DNA of 64,000 bases, from the NCBI GenBank assembly GCA_024036415.1, contig JAMWET010001888.1, positions 444,001 to 508,000 of the forward strand, read 5' to 3'. The notes below the pieces were generated by a model that saw only the letters and a program-made list of their open reading frames with translations, was not told the origin of the DNA and made no database searches. Position numbers and translations under genes: made by a program. The DNA comes from Prochilodus magdalenae (Eukaryota > Chordata > Actinopteri > Characiformes > Prochilodontidae). How positions within the stretch are numbered: the first letter of the stretch is position 1; every line of letters begins with the position of its first letter. Positions 26,231-38,279 of this stretch are shown one piece after another.

Positions 26231-26677
26231 CTACGCTGATGAGGCTGCCAGCTCATAGCCCATCAGCTGTGGTTCCGACCTGGTGATCACAGCGACGCCT
26301 GAAGACAATCTGGACATGAGTGCTGCACCCGCTGTCCCAGCTGTACAGGAGATTCCTCCAGAGCAGGCTAGGCTAAATCCCTTTGCAGAGGAGGCAGCAA
26401 TGGCTCTCACAATCCAAACATTTCCAGGATGAGTGAAGGCAGAGGGAAGGCCTAAAAGTAGCTGCTCTGCCCAGTCATGGGCCTGTACATACTTTCTACT
26501 GTGTCCAGGACACATTCGGAGGAATTTCATATCCTTTGATCTTAAGCACTGACTGCATCTGGTGAGTACCCTCAGGGCCTGCCAGCGCCAAACCTTCAGC
26601 AGACATACCCTGCTCTGGCAGGCTGCCTGGAGGAACTGCCTGTGATGGGGAATGATGGTTAGCGTCATTGAGATCAA
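26231..26677 (-). other. Unrecognised open frame of 148 codons
   Basis: This is one of the longest open frames in the window that is not explained by a gene or known transposon. It begins MISMTLTIIPHHRQ and ends GYELAASSA. It is rich in Cys, Ser and Ala and shows no signal peptide, membrane segment or known motif. There is no promoter or splice context, and a SINE follows at 26.72 kb. Most likely it is a chance frame or a relic of an unidentified repeat. Confidence 0.25.
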
Positions 26678-26723
26678 TAGACTATTCGATCATTTGTTTG
26701 GGTCCATGGTCATAATAATACAA

Positions 26724-26940
26724 TGGTGGTTGGTGTAGCTTAGCTGATATCACCACCTATCAGGGTGCCACCACCACATGTGGGAGACTGGGCTTTGAAT
26801 CCCGGTCTGGGTGGCTATGCTGTGCTAAACCAATAACAGTCCCTGGGCAAGACTCCCAACACTACATTGGCCTACCTGTAATACGATTCACCTTGTCAGT
26901 CGCTCTGGATAAGAGCTTCAGCTTAATGCTGTAAATGTAA
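26724..26940 (+). mobile_element. tRNA-derived SINE
   Basis: The 5' part has a tRNA-like A box (tggtgtagcttagctgat) and a degraded B box (ctttgaatcccggtct). The 3' part ends in 'cgctctggataagagcttca' and 'atgctgtaaatgtaa', a tail common among teleost SINEs. An inverted, better-preserved copy is at 54.48 kb. Confidence 0.85.
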
Positions 26941-27164
26941 CACCTGTCCTTCATAGCATGTGAGGTCACTTGGTCCCTGTGAGGATCTAAGATGGGGCAA
27001 AATGAAGTAGTGTGTATTGGTGTGAGGATATTCTTATTGATGAGACTCCCTAGGTGTGGCTCCATGTGGCCATACCTCGGGGCAGGAGTTGGCCAGCCTT
27101 ACTAGCCAATGAGGATTAGTCTAATTACCCTAATTTGATGTTATTTTCATAAAAGTGCTGCATA

Positions 27165-27665
27165 CACTCATCATCAAAAGAAGCACTGAACCCAGAAGGA
27201 AGTGTGGGATTGCGGTGCTACTGGGAAGGAAGATAAAGCTTACCAGGAACAATAACTGATGATAAATTTAGACAGATATGGGCAATATTAATTGAGAATT
27301 TTGAGTCACTTCATGACAGCCTGGCATGGCTCCATTGCAAGGTTTGGTGAGGTTGGCGTGGTGTTAAGGGTAGTCGTCATAACGGTCTGCCGCATGTAGT
27401 CCTGTGTGGTGCAGCCGTCTGCCAATGGTGCTAGCACTAACAGGATGACTCATGGAGGGCATCACTGCTCACTGAATGTCTGCAGTCGTGGCTCCCGGGT
27501 CAGTCAGGTACAGCAATAGGCCCGTCCTGGCCTATGTCATGTGTTTATGTCATGAGCACGAAAGTCATTTGCATGTCTCACAATGTCAGGCCCACGCAAG
27601 TTTCACTCCTGTTGGTTGATTCTTTCTGGGTGCAGCTATTCTTATGATGAAGAGCGTAAATGATT
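27165..27665 (-). mobile_element. Tc1-like family A relic
   Basis: The left end reads catcatcaaaagaagcactg and the right end ttctttctgggtgcagctat, so the family's inverted ends are both present. The body has lost most transposase sequence. Confidence 0.65.
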
Positions 27666-28796
27666 ATTTGCATGGACCTACAAAAGCTAGCTGTGTGGCT
27701 GGTTGGGGAAAACAAGGTCAAGTAAGCCCACTGCTTACTGGAGGACCATTAACTGCATAGTATTAGTCACGCCAGTGTCAAGACAGGACTCCACAGGACT
27801 CCAAGACAGGACGCAGGATAAGATATATGCTTTGGTTGCTATTTACTTTGTACAACGACACTTATTTTCAAATATAGTGCTAGCCAGCCTAACTTCAGCG
27901 ACACATACCGCCCCCTCCATGATTACTGGCACCTTGGTATATGAAATCCCCAACTAAAATAGTCATTAATTAAATTAGATACACTACCAGTCAAAAGGCT
28001 ACTCGTAGAAGGCTCTCCTTATGTTTAGCTTAATGCTTTACTTTGGGGGGAAAAACACGAAACTATAAAATAGCGCTCATGGAATTTACACTCCACCTTA
28101 AACACCTCCAAAATGGAACTTTACAGGAGGATAAAACAGCTTTCTTAACTTGTAATGGAGGTTCATATAACACCATTGTTTTCTAAGCAGTTGGACCAAC
28201 TCTATTGGCCTGTCCTTGAATGTTTATTAAACTGAAAGGGGAACTAGAGCTTTTAAACTGAGCTAAAGAAAAAAAAGATCAATGTTTTTTGTGCACCTAA
28301 ATATATATTAGAGGTGGAGATATGGCAGAAATGTAATACTGTGATACATCAAGAGTATATGTGGTATATCAGCAGGGAACCGTTGAGTGTGAGCCTGTAG
28401 AGTCTTTAAGGTCACCAACAACATCCATTTAGTTGGGTGTGCCTTTTATTCGGGTCGTGTACATTCTGAGATTAAATTAAACCACACTTAAGCAAACCAC
28501 ATGTACCACAGTTATTGGCACCCTCGAAAATCTTAGGAACACACAGACATATTTATGTTGTTGTTTAAAGTGGATCGGAGTGTCTGGAAACTGTCACGCA
28601 GTAATCAATGACTATCCTGTTTCACTGAGGTCACTGTTCCCGCAGGAACACGCCCGCTCAGCCGGACTGAGTGACAAACATTCTGCAACAAGGCTGAATT
28701 CGTTTAGCTTGATGGTAAAATATTATTTTTATGGCCATTGTGATCTTTAATGTTCCTCATATCCAAGTGTAACTTCGAAATCTACAACTTCGAGAT
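27666..28796. other. Intergenic stretch with short Tc1-like fragments
   Basis: The phrases 'ctccatgattactggcacct' (27.92 kb) and 'cagttattggcaccctcgaa' (28.51 kb) resemble the ends of another Tc1 family, whose body may be the relic at 30.17-30.66 kb. No gene was found. Confidence 0.4.
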
Positions 28797-29650
28797 CAGG
28801 CTACCTGTCTAAACCTGCTCTGGTCAGATCTCTCTCTTATTAGGTAACAGGTAACACCGGCTAATCTAAAATATTTAGACTGATATGGGCAATATTTGTG
28901 AGTTACACAGTATGGTGTTAGTGTTTCTCAGTATGGTGTTGGTGTTGTGCTGGACCACCATGTTTGCAAATGCTACATGCCAGACGTCCACTGTAGAGGT
29001 TCCTTTCGGTGTCCTGTGATAATCCATCCCATGCAGCTTGAATATCCTCACACAGTTGCTGCAGATTTTGTGGTAGGTGGATGGTGGAGTGACACCAGGC
29101 CTTCAGGACGTGTGACATGTGACAACAGACAGTTTATCTTGGCGCTGAAGTGGGACTCTTCGCTGAAGATGATCCACTACCATTCTGAGTCTTTCTAAGA
29201 GAGTCTGGCACGACACCATGTGTAGTCCTGCATTGTGCAGTTGTCTGCCAATGATGCTGGCACCAACAGGATGACTCGTGGAGGACATCACTGCTCACTG
29301 AATGTCCACAATTGTGGCTGTAGAGTCAGCCAGGTACAGCATCATTTTGCTTATGTCACATGTGCAGTTGAGCGTGAAGGCCTGGTGTCACTCCATCATC
29401 CACCTACCACAAAATCTGCAGCAACTGTGAATATTCAAGCTGCATGGGATGGTTTATCACAGGACACCGAAAGGAACCTCTACAGTGGCATGTAGCATTT
29501 GCAAACATGGTGGTCCAACACCATACTGAGAGACACTAACACCATACTGTGTAATATTGCCCATATCAGTCTAAATATTTTAGATTAGCCAGTGTTACCT
29601 GTTACCTGTTAAGAGAGAGATCTGAACAAAGCAGGTTTAGACAGGTGGAT
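28797..29650. repeat. Large inverted repeat made of Tc1-like sequence
   Basis: The left arm (about 28797-29115) and right arm (about 29375-29650) are reverse complements over roughly 270-300 bp. Each contains, in opposite orientation, 'gactgatatgggcaatattt' and 'agattttgtggtaggtggat'. About 260 bp of non-matching sequence lies between. Confidence 0.75.
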
Positions 29651-30080
29651 GGTGGTGTGACACCAGGCCTTAAGGACATGTGACCTGTAACAACGAACTG
29701 TTTATCTTGGCGCTGACCACGGTGCCTACACACACGGATTCATTGGCCGTCTCCACCAAGACTAAAGTGGGACTCGTCACTGAAGATGATCCACTGCCAT
29801 TCTGAGTCTTTCTAAGAGAGTCTGGCACGACACCATGAGAGCATGTAGTCCTGCATTGTGCAGTTGTCTGCCAATGGTGCTGACACCAACAGGATGGCTC
29901 ATGGAGGACATCACTGCTCACTGAATGTCCACAATCGAGTCAGCCAGGTACAGCGATAAGTCCCGTGGTTGCTTATGTCACATGTGCATTTGAGCATGAA
30001 ACTTAAATAATTTGCATGTCTCTCAATATGGCCCCCCCGCGCCAAGTTGCATTTTCATTTGATGATGAGGTCAGCTTCTC
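29640..30080 (-). mobile_element. Tc1-like family A copy, direct repeat of the adjacent arm
   Basis: Positions 29645-29940 repeat 29080-29330 in direct orientation, with few changes (shared 'tgacaccaggcctt' and 'gcacgacaccatg'). The minus strand still encodes a FSDESHFSLGG-like catalytic stretch in broken form. The whole 28.8-30.1 kb block is therefore at least three overlapping fragments. Confidence 0.65.
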
Positions 30081-30169
30081 CTATACTTCAACATGGACAG
30101 ATGACAGAATTAAAAAATGGAGTGCATTAACCTACAGTGGGGATAATAAGCAGCTACTGGCCTGAAAAT

Positions 30170-30665
30170 GCCTAATCTAGTAAGTGCTGTGGAGGGTCTG
30201 GGAAGTTCAAAACTCCGAAACCCCTGCGAATCGAGTACATGGGATCAAGAACAACTTCAATCAAACTCTGTCTTACTCTGCCAAGAAACTGAAAATGGCT
30301 CATCACTGGATCTTCCAGCAGGGCAGTGATTCACATAATACGTCCAGATCCACACAGTAGTAGCTTCCTGAATCATAATTCCATGAACAAGCTTCTGCAA
30401 TGGTCATCTCTGATCCCTGATCTAAAGCCCATAGAAATCTGTGGGCTGAGCTAATAAATGGAGTGCACAGGAGAGGAGCCCGGACAATCTGGAGAGATCC
30501 TGTAACCCTGAGGAACGGTCTCAGATTCCCTGCTTTGTAACTCCGAGCTCATGAGGTGTTAACAGACTAAGTGCTGTTTTATTGGCAAAGGGAGTCTGTA
30601 CAAAGTACCAAACACAGGGATTCCCAAAATTATGGCACAGGCTGTTTTGCTATATAGTCTTATAC
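30170..30665 (+). mobile_element. Tc1-like transposase relic, second family
   Basis: The phrase 'ctcatcactggatcttccag' followed by 'ggcagtgattcacataatac' encodes a decayed WIFQQ(D)N-type second catalytic motif. The right end carries 'ttcccaaaattatggcacag'. Multiple stops interrupt it. Confidence 0.6.
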
Positions 30666-30791
30666 AAGAGGGGCTGAACATGCGGCCTACATCCAGAAAC
30701 TAGTCCGGTCACAACTGAGCACAGATGTTATTCATACTCGCTGAGGTATTACATACTATTAGGTACGTTTCAGTCACAGGTGACTCATTAA

Positions 30792-31742
30792 CATCATTAG
30801 CAGAGTAGCTGTACCCAGGAGGAAGAGTGGGATTGCAGTGCTATTGGGAAGGAAGATAAAGGTTACCAGGAACAATACATGATGATGAATTTAGACTAAT
30901 ATGGGTAATATCTATTGAGCTACACATACAGAAGTCTCTCAGTATGGCGTCAGGCCATCATGTTTGCTAACGCAACATTCCAGACATCTCGGCATGGAGT
31001 TGTAGAGGTTCCTAATGGTGTCCTGTGATAATCCATCTCATGCACCTTAAATATTCTCACACAGTTCCTGCAGAGTTTGCGATAGAGCTAGAGTGTTAAC
31101 AGCACAGCCAATAGCATCTCACACGTTTTCCATCAGGAAAAGGTCTGGTGATCCGGCAGGGCATGGCAGAGTATCTGTGTGTTCAATGCAGGCTCTTGAG
31201 ATGATAGCAGTATGTGGACGAGTGTTGTCCTGTTAGCATAGCAGATTCGTTGGTCATCTCAACTACCGAAGATGACCCGCTACCAATCTGAGTCACACCG
31301 TTGCAGTCTTTAGTGACGCTGACGTGGTGTTAAGGGCAGGTGTTAACTTTCTGCATGCATGTAGTCCTACATTGCTCAGCCATCTGCCAATGGTGCTGGC
31401 ACTAACAGGATGACTCTTAGAGGGCTTCACTGCTTGCTGAATGTCCCAGTCGTGGCTGTTGAGTCACCCCGTGCACGTCAGACGATTTGTCAGTTCTTTC
31501 TCTCCATGGTTCGTGTAGGTCTCCTAGATCCTTTGGGATCCTTTGGATTCTATCCACTGCCGCCAACAGGGTGCTACGGTAATATCCACATGACAGGTAT
31601 GGAACACAATACACCAACATGACCATCCCTATCCACCTCAAACTCCTCGAAACTTGAATCAGTCACATTGTCTAACCTACCCACCAACCCTAATTCCTGT
31701 CGCTTGACTCCTTCTGAGTGCAGCTGCTTTTTTGATGATGAT
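30792..31742 (-). mobile_element. Tc1-like family A copy, long but decayed
   Basis: The terminal phrases are tagctgtacccaggaggaag and 'ccttctgagtgcagctgctt'. Internally the minus strand holds remnants of both the DNA-binding and catalytic regions. A 64-bp foreign-looking stretch lies near 31090-31230. Confidence 0.65.
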
Positions 31743-32219
31743 GGTGTTTGTATATTTGTCAGAACAAAACCTTGTATCTCCAATATAGTACATTTACACA
31801 GTATCACCTTATAATGGAAGTTAATGTAACCAGACGGAGCATTTCTATTGGTCTGTTGATCATGAAAGTTGATCCAGGTGCAGCTCCAGCTGGAAAACAG
31901 TCACTCACTGCTGTGTTATGTCACCAGTATAGTTTCATTAGACCAGAGATGGGTTTCAGTGTAAGCCCTGGTAGCCTTAGGAAGGTTATGAGGGCGATTA
32001 ATAATGGTGTATCAGGCCACCTGCTGGTTGTCTTAGGCGACACTTGTGCAAAGGAATGTGCCAGCAGGTCAGTCAGTCAGTGAGTGACCCAGTAAGTGAT
32101 ACTGACATTTGCAGGCTGGCCCCCCGAGCTGGTCAAGCAAAAACATGACCTCTGAAAGTCCCACTCTGGTCACCTCACCACAGCTGGACAAACCTGTTAT
32201 GCTGTTACTGTAAACATTC

Positions 32220-32930
32220 ATGGTCAAAAGAATAGTTGAACAAACAGCCGCACACAGAAGGAATCAAGCGACTGGAATGAAACTTGGTGGGAAGGTTTGA
32301 TATTGTGAGACATACGAATGATTCAAGTTTAGAGGAGTTTTGAGAAGGGTCACATCATAGGGTCCCAGGAAACGGGATGGTCTTATTGCATGCCGTGCCA
32401 GTCATGTGGATATTACTAGTGCAGACTGTTGGCAGCAGTGGGTAGAAGAAGGCCTGCACCAGCGTCATGAAAGATCTGGGAGACCTACGTGAACATCGGT
32501 GAGGGAGAACCGACAGACTGTCTGACATGGACCCAACAGCCGCAAATTCAGCGAGCAGTGATGCCTCCATGAGTCATCCTGTTAGTGCCAGCACCTTTGG
32601 CAGACGGCTGCACAATGCAGGGCTACATGCACACAGACTGTTATGACGTCCTGGTGTCACTTCACCTCCACCCGCAAAATCTGCAGGAGCTGTGTGAGAG
32701 TATTCTAGTTACATGGGATGGATTATCACAGGACACCATTAGGAACCTCTACAACTCGATGCCGAGACGTCTGACATGTGGCATTGGCAAACATGGCGGC
32801 CCAACACCATACTGAGAGACTACTTCTGGAAATGTATCACCATTTATTGTTCCTGGTAATCTTTATCTTCCTTCCCAACAGCCCTGCAATCCCACACCTC
32901 CTACCGGGTGCAACCATGAGGTGATGATTG
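32220..32930 (+). mobile_element. Tc1-like family A copy
   Basis: The left terminus has 'ccgcacacagaaggaatcaa' and the right terminus 'cctaccgggtgcaaccatga'. Between them are remnants of the N-terminal and C-terminal transposase regions; the catalytic middle is deleted. It ends about 460 bp upstream of the trarg1 start codon. Confidence 0.7.
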
Positions 32931-33140
32931 AGTATGTAGTATTTATATATGTAATAGTTAGTCCTTGGGCGTCCACCCCCGGCCGTCCCCTCCCCCTAAG
33001 GCATCCCTCTATGACTATCAGTGTGGAGATGTGCTCACTCCATTTGAACCACATTTCTCGCTGCGTTTCTAACGTCAAATACCGTGTCCGACTCCACCAA
33101 TCAGAGGCCAGGGTGAACTCAATACCTCCTGACTGATCGC

Positions 33141-33147
33141 TATAAAG
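33141..33147 (+). promoter_or_regulatory. trarg1: Candidate TATA box of trarg1
   Basis: TATAAAG lies about 250 bp upstream of the trarg1 ATG, at the start of a GC-rich stretch. Transcription would start near 33170. Position and motif are the only evidence. Confidence 0.4.
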
Positions 33148-33388
33148 CATTAAGACCTAACCACAGATTTACCCTCCGCTTAAAGCCTCTCGCAAATGTA
33201 AGCTCTGTCGGATGCTGAAATATTGATGAAGCAGTTGGACGTCCAATCTGTCTCCCGCAGGAGGTCGGACGCAGCCTCCCTCGCGCGCCTATAACCGGAT
33301 TAATTAAACTCTTATGTTTCATGTAGAGGAGTCGCGCGCTGACAGGGCTGTGCCGCTTTCCTGCCACTTCCCCGCTGCCTGAAAAGAG

Positions 33389-34562
33389 ATGGCCATCAAC
33401 ACGGACGCTGCTTTGGAGACAGGTGTCCTCGGCGAGAGCGGAGCGCCGCAGCTGGGGGACTTTGCGGACACGCAGAAACTTCTCGGCGTCACAGCCACGG
33501 AGTCCAGAGAGGGACTGGGAACTCCCGGCTCGCGCAGGGGGAGCGTCAGGTCCCTGAACGCGGAGCAGAACGGACGGAGGTCGCCTTTCAAATCTGGGTC
33601 TACGGGGAACATCACTGTCCGGGTTCCGTCTCCGCTCAGCTTGAGCCGCGCGTCCTCCCCGGCGCTGACGCCAAACGCGCCCGAGCCCAAAAGCTTCATG
33701 TGGCTGGCGGTGATCTCCTGCTTCTGTCCCGCCATTCCCTTCAACATGCTGGCGCTCTACTTCGCGCACGCGGTGAGTTTTGGGAGGAGGGGGACATTAA
33801 GATGAGGTGACCAGGGATGTCCTGAATGTCGCTGGTATAGACCATTACATCAACACAGTGACCGCCCAAACGGGGCTTCAGTGAAGGCAGTGGCTCTATA
33901 TAGAAAGACCCGAGCGCATAAGGATTCTTTACATGGTCACGTGATTCTTCTACTCCAGTATTTGTTATGTATTGTTTGGTTATGTCTCTTCAGAACCGCA
34001 TGAACACAAAACATCCTTTACTGGTAATGTCTCCAAAAAGATGGTTCTCCAAGGGTTCTTCAAAAAAGGAAGAACCTAGATTTATAACCATGAGTAGAAC
34101 CTATGTAGAACTATGTAAAAACCTATGTAGAACTATGTAGAACTATGTAGAACCTATGTAGAACAATTCCATGCGGAGAAGGGTTCCGCGCATGGTGAAA
34201 GATGCTAAAATGCTTCTACAGATTGATACAGAATGTGGTGCATTTGGCACCATGGTTCTACAGAGCACCAATAAGGGTGTTTGTTACAACATCAAGCTCA
34301 TAACAATAGAAGAACCTTATTTTGTGCTACATAGAACCATAAACAAACACATTCTCCATCAATCTGATGTACCATAGATTAGGAATATGGATGGCTCTGT
34401 CTTTCACATGGAATCTTTAATGAACCATCAATACAAAACCCTGCCTCTAACAGCATCAATAAGCTTTTAAATTATATAAGTATAATAACCCTGTGTGTGT
34501 GAATATGTATATGTATATATACTCGTGTATATATATACAGGTATATATACATATATATGTAT

Positions 34563-34595
<33 letters not shown>

Positions 34596-36197
34596 TATAT
34601 ATACACACACATATATATGTGTGTATAAGATCTTTCATTCAGACTGCCATATATCTTTGTGTGTATATATCTACGGTGTGTGTGTGTGTGTGTGTGTGAT
34701 GCGTAGTCCCGCTCCATGATCCAGACAAATGACTATGAGGGAGCAAGAAGGCTGGGAAAGCGCTCGCTGCTCTTCAGTGTCATAGCCATGATGTTGGGTC
34801 TGGCTTTAATCATCTATCTGGCCATCACAGGTAAACACACTGTACTACATTTACAGTATATATATTATATAATATTACTATAAGCATATATAATGTGATA
34901 AAGTGATTAGCGATTAAGTGATTAAAGGACCTCCCCTCATGATATACGTGATATACTAGTTTACTACGTTAGCTAGTAATTAGGTAGTGGCTAGGGTGTA
35001 ATTATAATATCACTATTATACATTATTTTTGTCCATTTTTTCATACACCAAACAATCTCTATAACAGTGACATCTTGGCAAGTAAAATCACATTTGTTTA
35101 ATATATTAATTTTTTAGAGAGATTGTTGAAGGAACAGTTATAAGATTGCATCACTTGACATTTTTACTATTTTTTCATATTATTATTTTAAGTCTTATTT
35201 CTTTAAACAACCCTTATCAACTATTATAAAATAAGAGAGCTGCTCCAAACACTGCCCAACCAACGAATCTAAAGCTAGTCATAAAGCTAAATCATATTAT
35301 AATATTCGTACTAGAATATTCTCACAACAATCAAGAGATCAATCAATGAGAAATATTAGATTAATTATAGATTATTATAGGTATTAGATTATACTGTAGA
35401 TTTACTTAAGCAATAAGCAGTGCAGAGCTGGGCTCGCTGTAGAGGATGTATTACTGTAGCACACTGTTGGCAGCAGAAAGATCTGGGAGACCTACGAGAA
35501 CGTCGGCGAGGGAGACCCGACAGATTGTCTGCCATGTGCGGCGTGACCACACAGCCATAAATTCAGCAAGCAGTGATGCCCTCCATGAGTCATCCTGTTA
35601 GTGCCAGCACCAAATACATTTCATTGATTTTCTGAAAATAAGATTTAAGCTGAAGATTCAAATGAACTGAGCCATAAACTGTGCAGAGCTGTGCTCCGAG
35701 GATGTGGAGGAGGTGTTCCCTTATTGTCACCTTAAAAATCAACAAAAACAGGTCATTTCATCAGGGGTGCCTAGAGTTCTCCAGATCATGGCTTTACAGG
35801 AGAGGGCCAAGACCACGTTCGGTTCTAATGTAAGTCAATGGGCTTCTCCTGAACAGTTTTCGGCCTTTTCTGTTCTGTCCATTCGTCCTGAATTTTTGCA
35901 CACAGTGTAAACAGCAGCTGCTGTGTTCAAACGATTCATAATAAAAATAGAGACATTTTTCACTGGAAAGTGGCGACGCCGCACATCAATTAACATTTCT
36001 TTCCGACAACAGTACGTTCAAGCCAACAAGCAGATGGGAACTTTTATTGATCACGGTTTATATGTAATAATAATTTTACTCAGATTAAGATTATATTGTG
36101 TAATTTCTGTTAGAACAGCTCACATAAAAAAACATGCATGGAAGTCTGTTCTGTCTTTCTGTCACTTCTTCTTTTTCTGTGCCCTCTAGAGAGCTGA
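33389..36197 (+). CDS. trarg1: CD225/dispanin family protein, TRARG1-like (three exons)
   Basis: Coding exons are 33389-33772, 34707-34830 and, proposed, 36190-36197, giving 171 aa. Residues 1-103 are Ser/Pro/Gly-rich and probably cytosolic. A first membrane segment covers about 104-128 (FMWLAVISCFCPAIPFNMLA), with the Cys pair expected for dispanins. It is followed by SRSMIQTNDYEGARRLGKRS and a second hydrophobic helix, about 149-169. The SRS...GARRLG linker closely matches mammalian TRARG1/TUSC5, which controls GLUT4 vesicle recycling in fat and muscle (family knowledge). Exon 1 to 2 joins in phase 0; exon 2 ends with one extra base. The last exon is inferred from a strong pyrimidine tract and would add only Glu-Ser before TGA. 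Which teleost paralogue this is cannot be decided. Confidence 0.82.
34493..34700. repeat. TA/TG-rich microsatellite in trarg1 intron 1
   Basis: Alternating (TA)n, TATG and (CA)n runs end in (TG)n at about 34677-34698. This directly precedes the exon 2 acceptor and takes the place of a normal pyrimidine tract. Confidence 0.9.
34831..36189 (+). other. trarg1: trarg1 intron 2, with a short family A fragment
   Basis: The intron is AT-rich and without further recognised exons. Positions 35475-35615 are a fragment of the Tc1-like family A (shared 'gatctgggagacctacg' and 'tcatcctgttagtgccagca'). Confidence 0.5.
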
Positions 36198-36509
36198 TAT
36201 TCTGTGCTATAGAAGAACATCTTTACATCGCGGAGGCTCTAATGGGCATGGTCTTCTGAGGAGAAGTAATGACCTCAAGAGCTTAAAGGAAAGGAATCAG
36301 ATAACATGCAGTAAAAAAGAAAATGTCCCGCATCAAATCATATTGTGGACAGTGCACAGCATTCATTATTAATATGGATTTCCCATGCATGGTCTGCTCC
36401 GCTTATGTTCTCTGAGGGAGCAGAGGAGCTCTACTTCGGGAGTTTCTTATGGGGAGGAATTCATCGCCTCCCATCGTCATGAATGTCTACATTATGATCA
36501 TTAAGGCCG

Positions 36510-36515
36510 AATAAA
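36510..36515 (+). terminator. trarg1: Poly(A) signal for trarg1
   Basis: AATAAA lies about 310 bp after the proposed stop codon, consistent with a 3' UTR ending near 36530. Confidence 0.45.
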
Positions 36516-36817
36516 TTTGAGGTTCAAAATTAAGCCAATTGAGCAAAAGCAAAAAAGGATAGGTTTACATGGACTTTATCTATGAGGACTTCATTTCCCT
36601 TTACAGTTTGGAAGTTTTATTCTTTATACTTTATTTCAGTCTTTTGTATCTACTTCTGCATGTCGCAATAAGCTGAAAAGAACAGCAAAAAATGAGAAAT
36701 ATGAACAGTGAAACTCTGTGGACTATTTTTCTTAAAACTGGAAACTTTTTGAAAGAAGACGAAGCTCATGAAAACCGTCAAATATAATTGTTCCTGATAT
36801 TGTATATTCCAAACCTA

Positions 36818-37350
36818 CAGGGGTTGGACAATGAAACTGAAACACCAGGTTTTAGACCACAATCATTTATTAGTATGGTGTAGGGCCTCCTTTTGCGGCC
36901 AATACAGCGTCAGTTGGGCAGCCGTGGTTTTATGTTTTTTGGATACAATCCGGGTTAGCACCCGAAACTCCCTTTCAGACAGCTTCCTCCTGCGTCCACA
37001 GTTAATCCTGTTGGATGTGGTTCGTCCTTCTTGGTGGTATGCTGACATTACCCTGGATACCGTGGCTCTTGATACATCACAAAGACTTGCTGTCTTGGTC
37101 ACAGATGCGCCAGCAAGACGTGCTCCAACAGTTTGTCCTCTTTTGAACTCTGGTATGTCACCCATAATGTTGTGTGCATTGCAGTATTTTGAGCAGAACT
37201 GTGCTCTTACCTGCTAACTGAACCTTTACACTCTGCTCTTACTGGTGCAATGTGCAATTAATGAAGATTGGCCACCAGGCTGGTCCAATTTATCCATGAG
37301 ACCTCCCACACTAAAATGACAGGTGTTTCAGTTTCATTGTCCAAACCCTG
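36818..37350 (-). mobile_element. Tc1-like non-autonomous element, copy 2 (complete ends)
   Basis: It starts with caggggttggacaatgaaac and ends with the reverse complement (ttcattgtccaaaccctg), flanked by TA on both sides, the Tc1 target duplication. The minus strand (36863-37165) encodes the same 100-residue HTH fragment as copy 1, with few substitutions. The lack of a catalytic domain shows that it depends on a transposase supplied in trans. Confidence 0.9.
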
Positions 37351-38275
37351 TATGTCCTGTATGCTCATCCATATTCTTCAGAAAGGGTAATGCAGTGGTG
37401 AAACCAAAGAGTACGTGTGTTTACAACTATTTATTCACATAATCTACAAGCAAAAATAATGATCAAAATAAGATGAAATCATTTATTGAATTTATTTGAA
37501 TGTATTTTTATTTATTTATTTATTTATTCTGTCGCTACTGATTCATATTTTTATTTGTTTGACATGTGGTTTTATGTGAAGGCTGATAGAAAGGTGGCTG
37601 GTCCCCATTCTGGGCAAAGCAGCCCATCTCTCAAAAAGGACCGGAGTGTTGAGTCTTTCTGTCAAGTTTCGATTCACGATGATATATGCAAATGCTGTGT
37701 TAATGTTGTATGCAGTACCAGATAGTCTGAAACGCATGAAAGATACTGTGTTTGTTTCATTTCCATGCATTGTGCAAATCTGACCTGTGCTAACAAGGTG
37801 CCATATTATCACATTCCTTGCATGTCGTCTATTAAACATGCCTGGTTAACGGATTTCAGTGTATTCATTAGAACTGCGCCTTAAACTTCTGGTATTTCAA
37901 TAAAAAGGCCGATGGGCCTCATTTACCAATACCCACCTCAGGTCTCTTACATTTGTTCCTCAGACAGGTCCTGATAGAAAGCATCAGATTCACAATGTGT
38001 TCCTAAATTCCCACCTTTTGTGTGTGTGTAGATTCTGTTCTCACCTGAGGAATGCCAGAGAAGGAAAACAAACTGGCGAATGGTCAGAATCTTTGTGAAA
38101 ACTGTGGCTGGTGAATGTTCATTAGGTCCTTTATGTGGCTGTTACATACAGTACTGCACAAACGTCATAAAACAGCTTTGAATTTATTTGACTGTCAGTC
38201 AGATTCGTCATTAAATTCTATTTGTGTTTCAGTATCAGGAAAAAAAAGCCTCAATTTTATATCAGAAAATTACAC
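37351..38275. other. Intergenic stretch, nothing recognised
   Basis: A short (TTTA)n run lies at about 37505-37530. No gene was recognised. Confidence 0.4.
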
Positions 38276-38279
38276 AGAT

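Noticed and set aside
26724..26940. Possible tRNA gene (A and B boxes)
   Set aside because: The A/B boxes belong to a SINE with the usual teleost SINE tail, and no cloverleaf anticodon arm is intact. The same holds at 54.48 kb.
28797..29650. CRISPR-like or phage-like repeat structure
   Set aside because: The repeats are long, inverted and transposon-derived; nothing in the window is prokaryotic.
33140..33769. 209-codon minus-strand frame over trarg1 exon 1
   Set aside because: It is antisense to a well-supported GC-rich coding exon; low stop frequency there explains it, and it has no motif.
34456..34719. Tyr/Ile/Val-rich frames on both strands
   Set aside because: They are translations of TA/TG microsatellite DNA in trarg1 intron 1.
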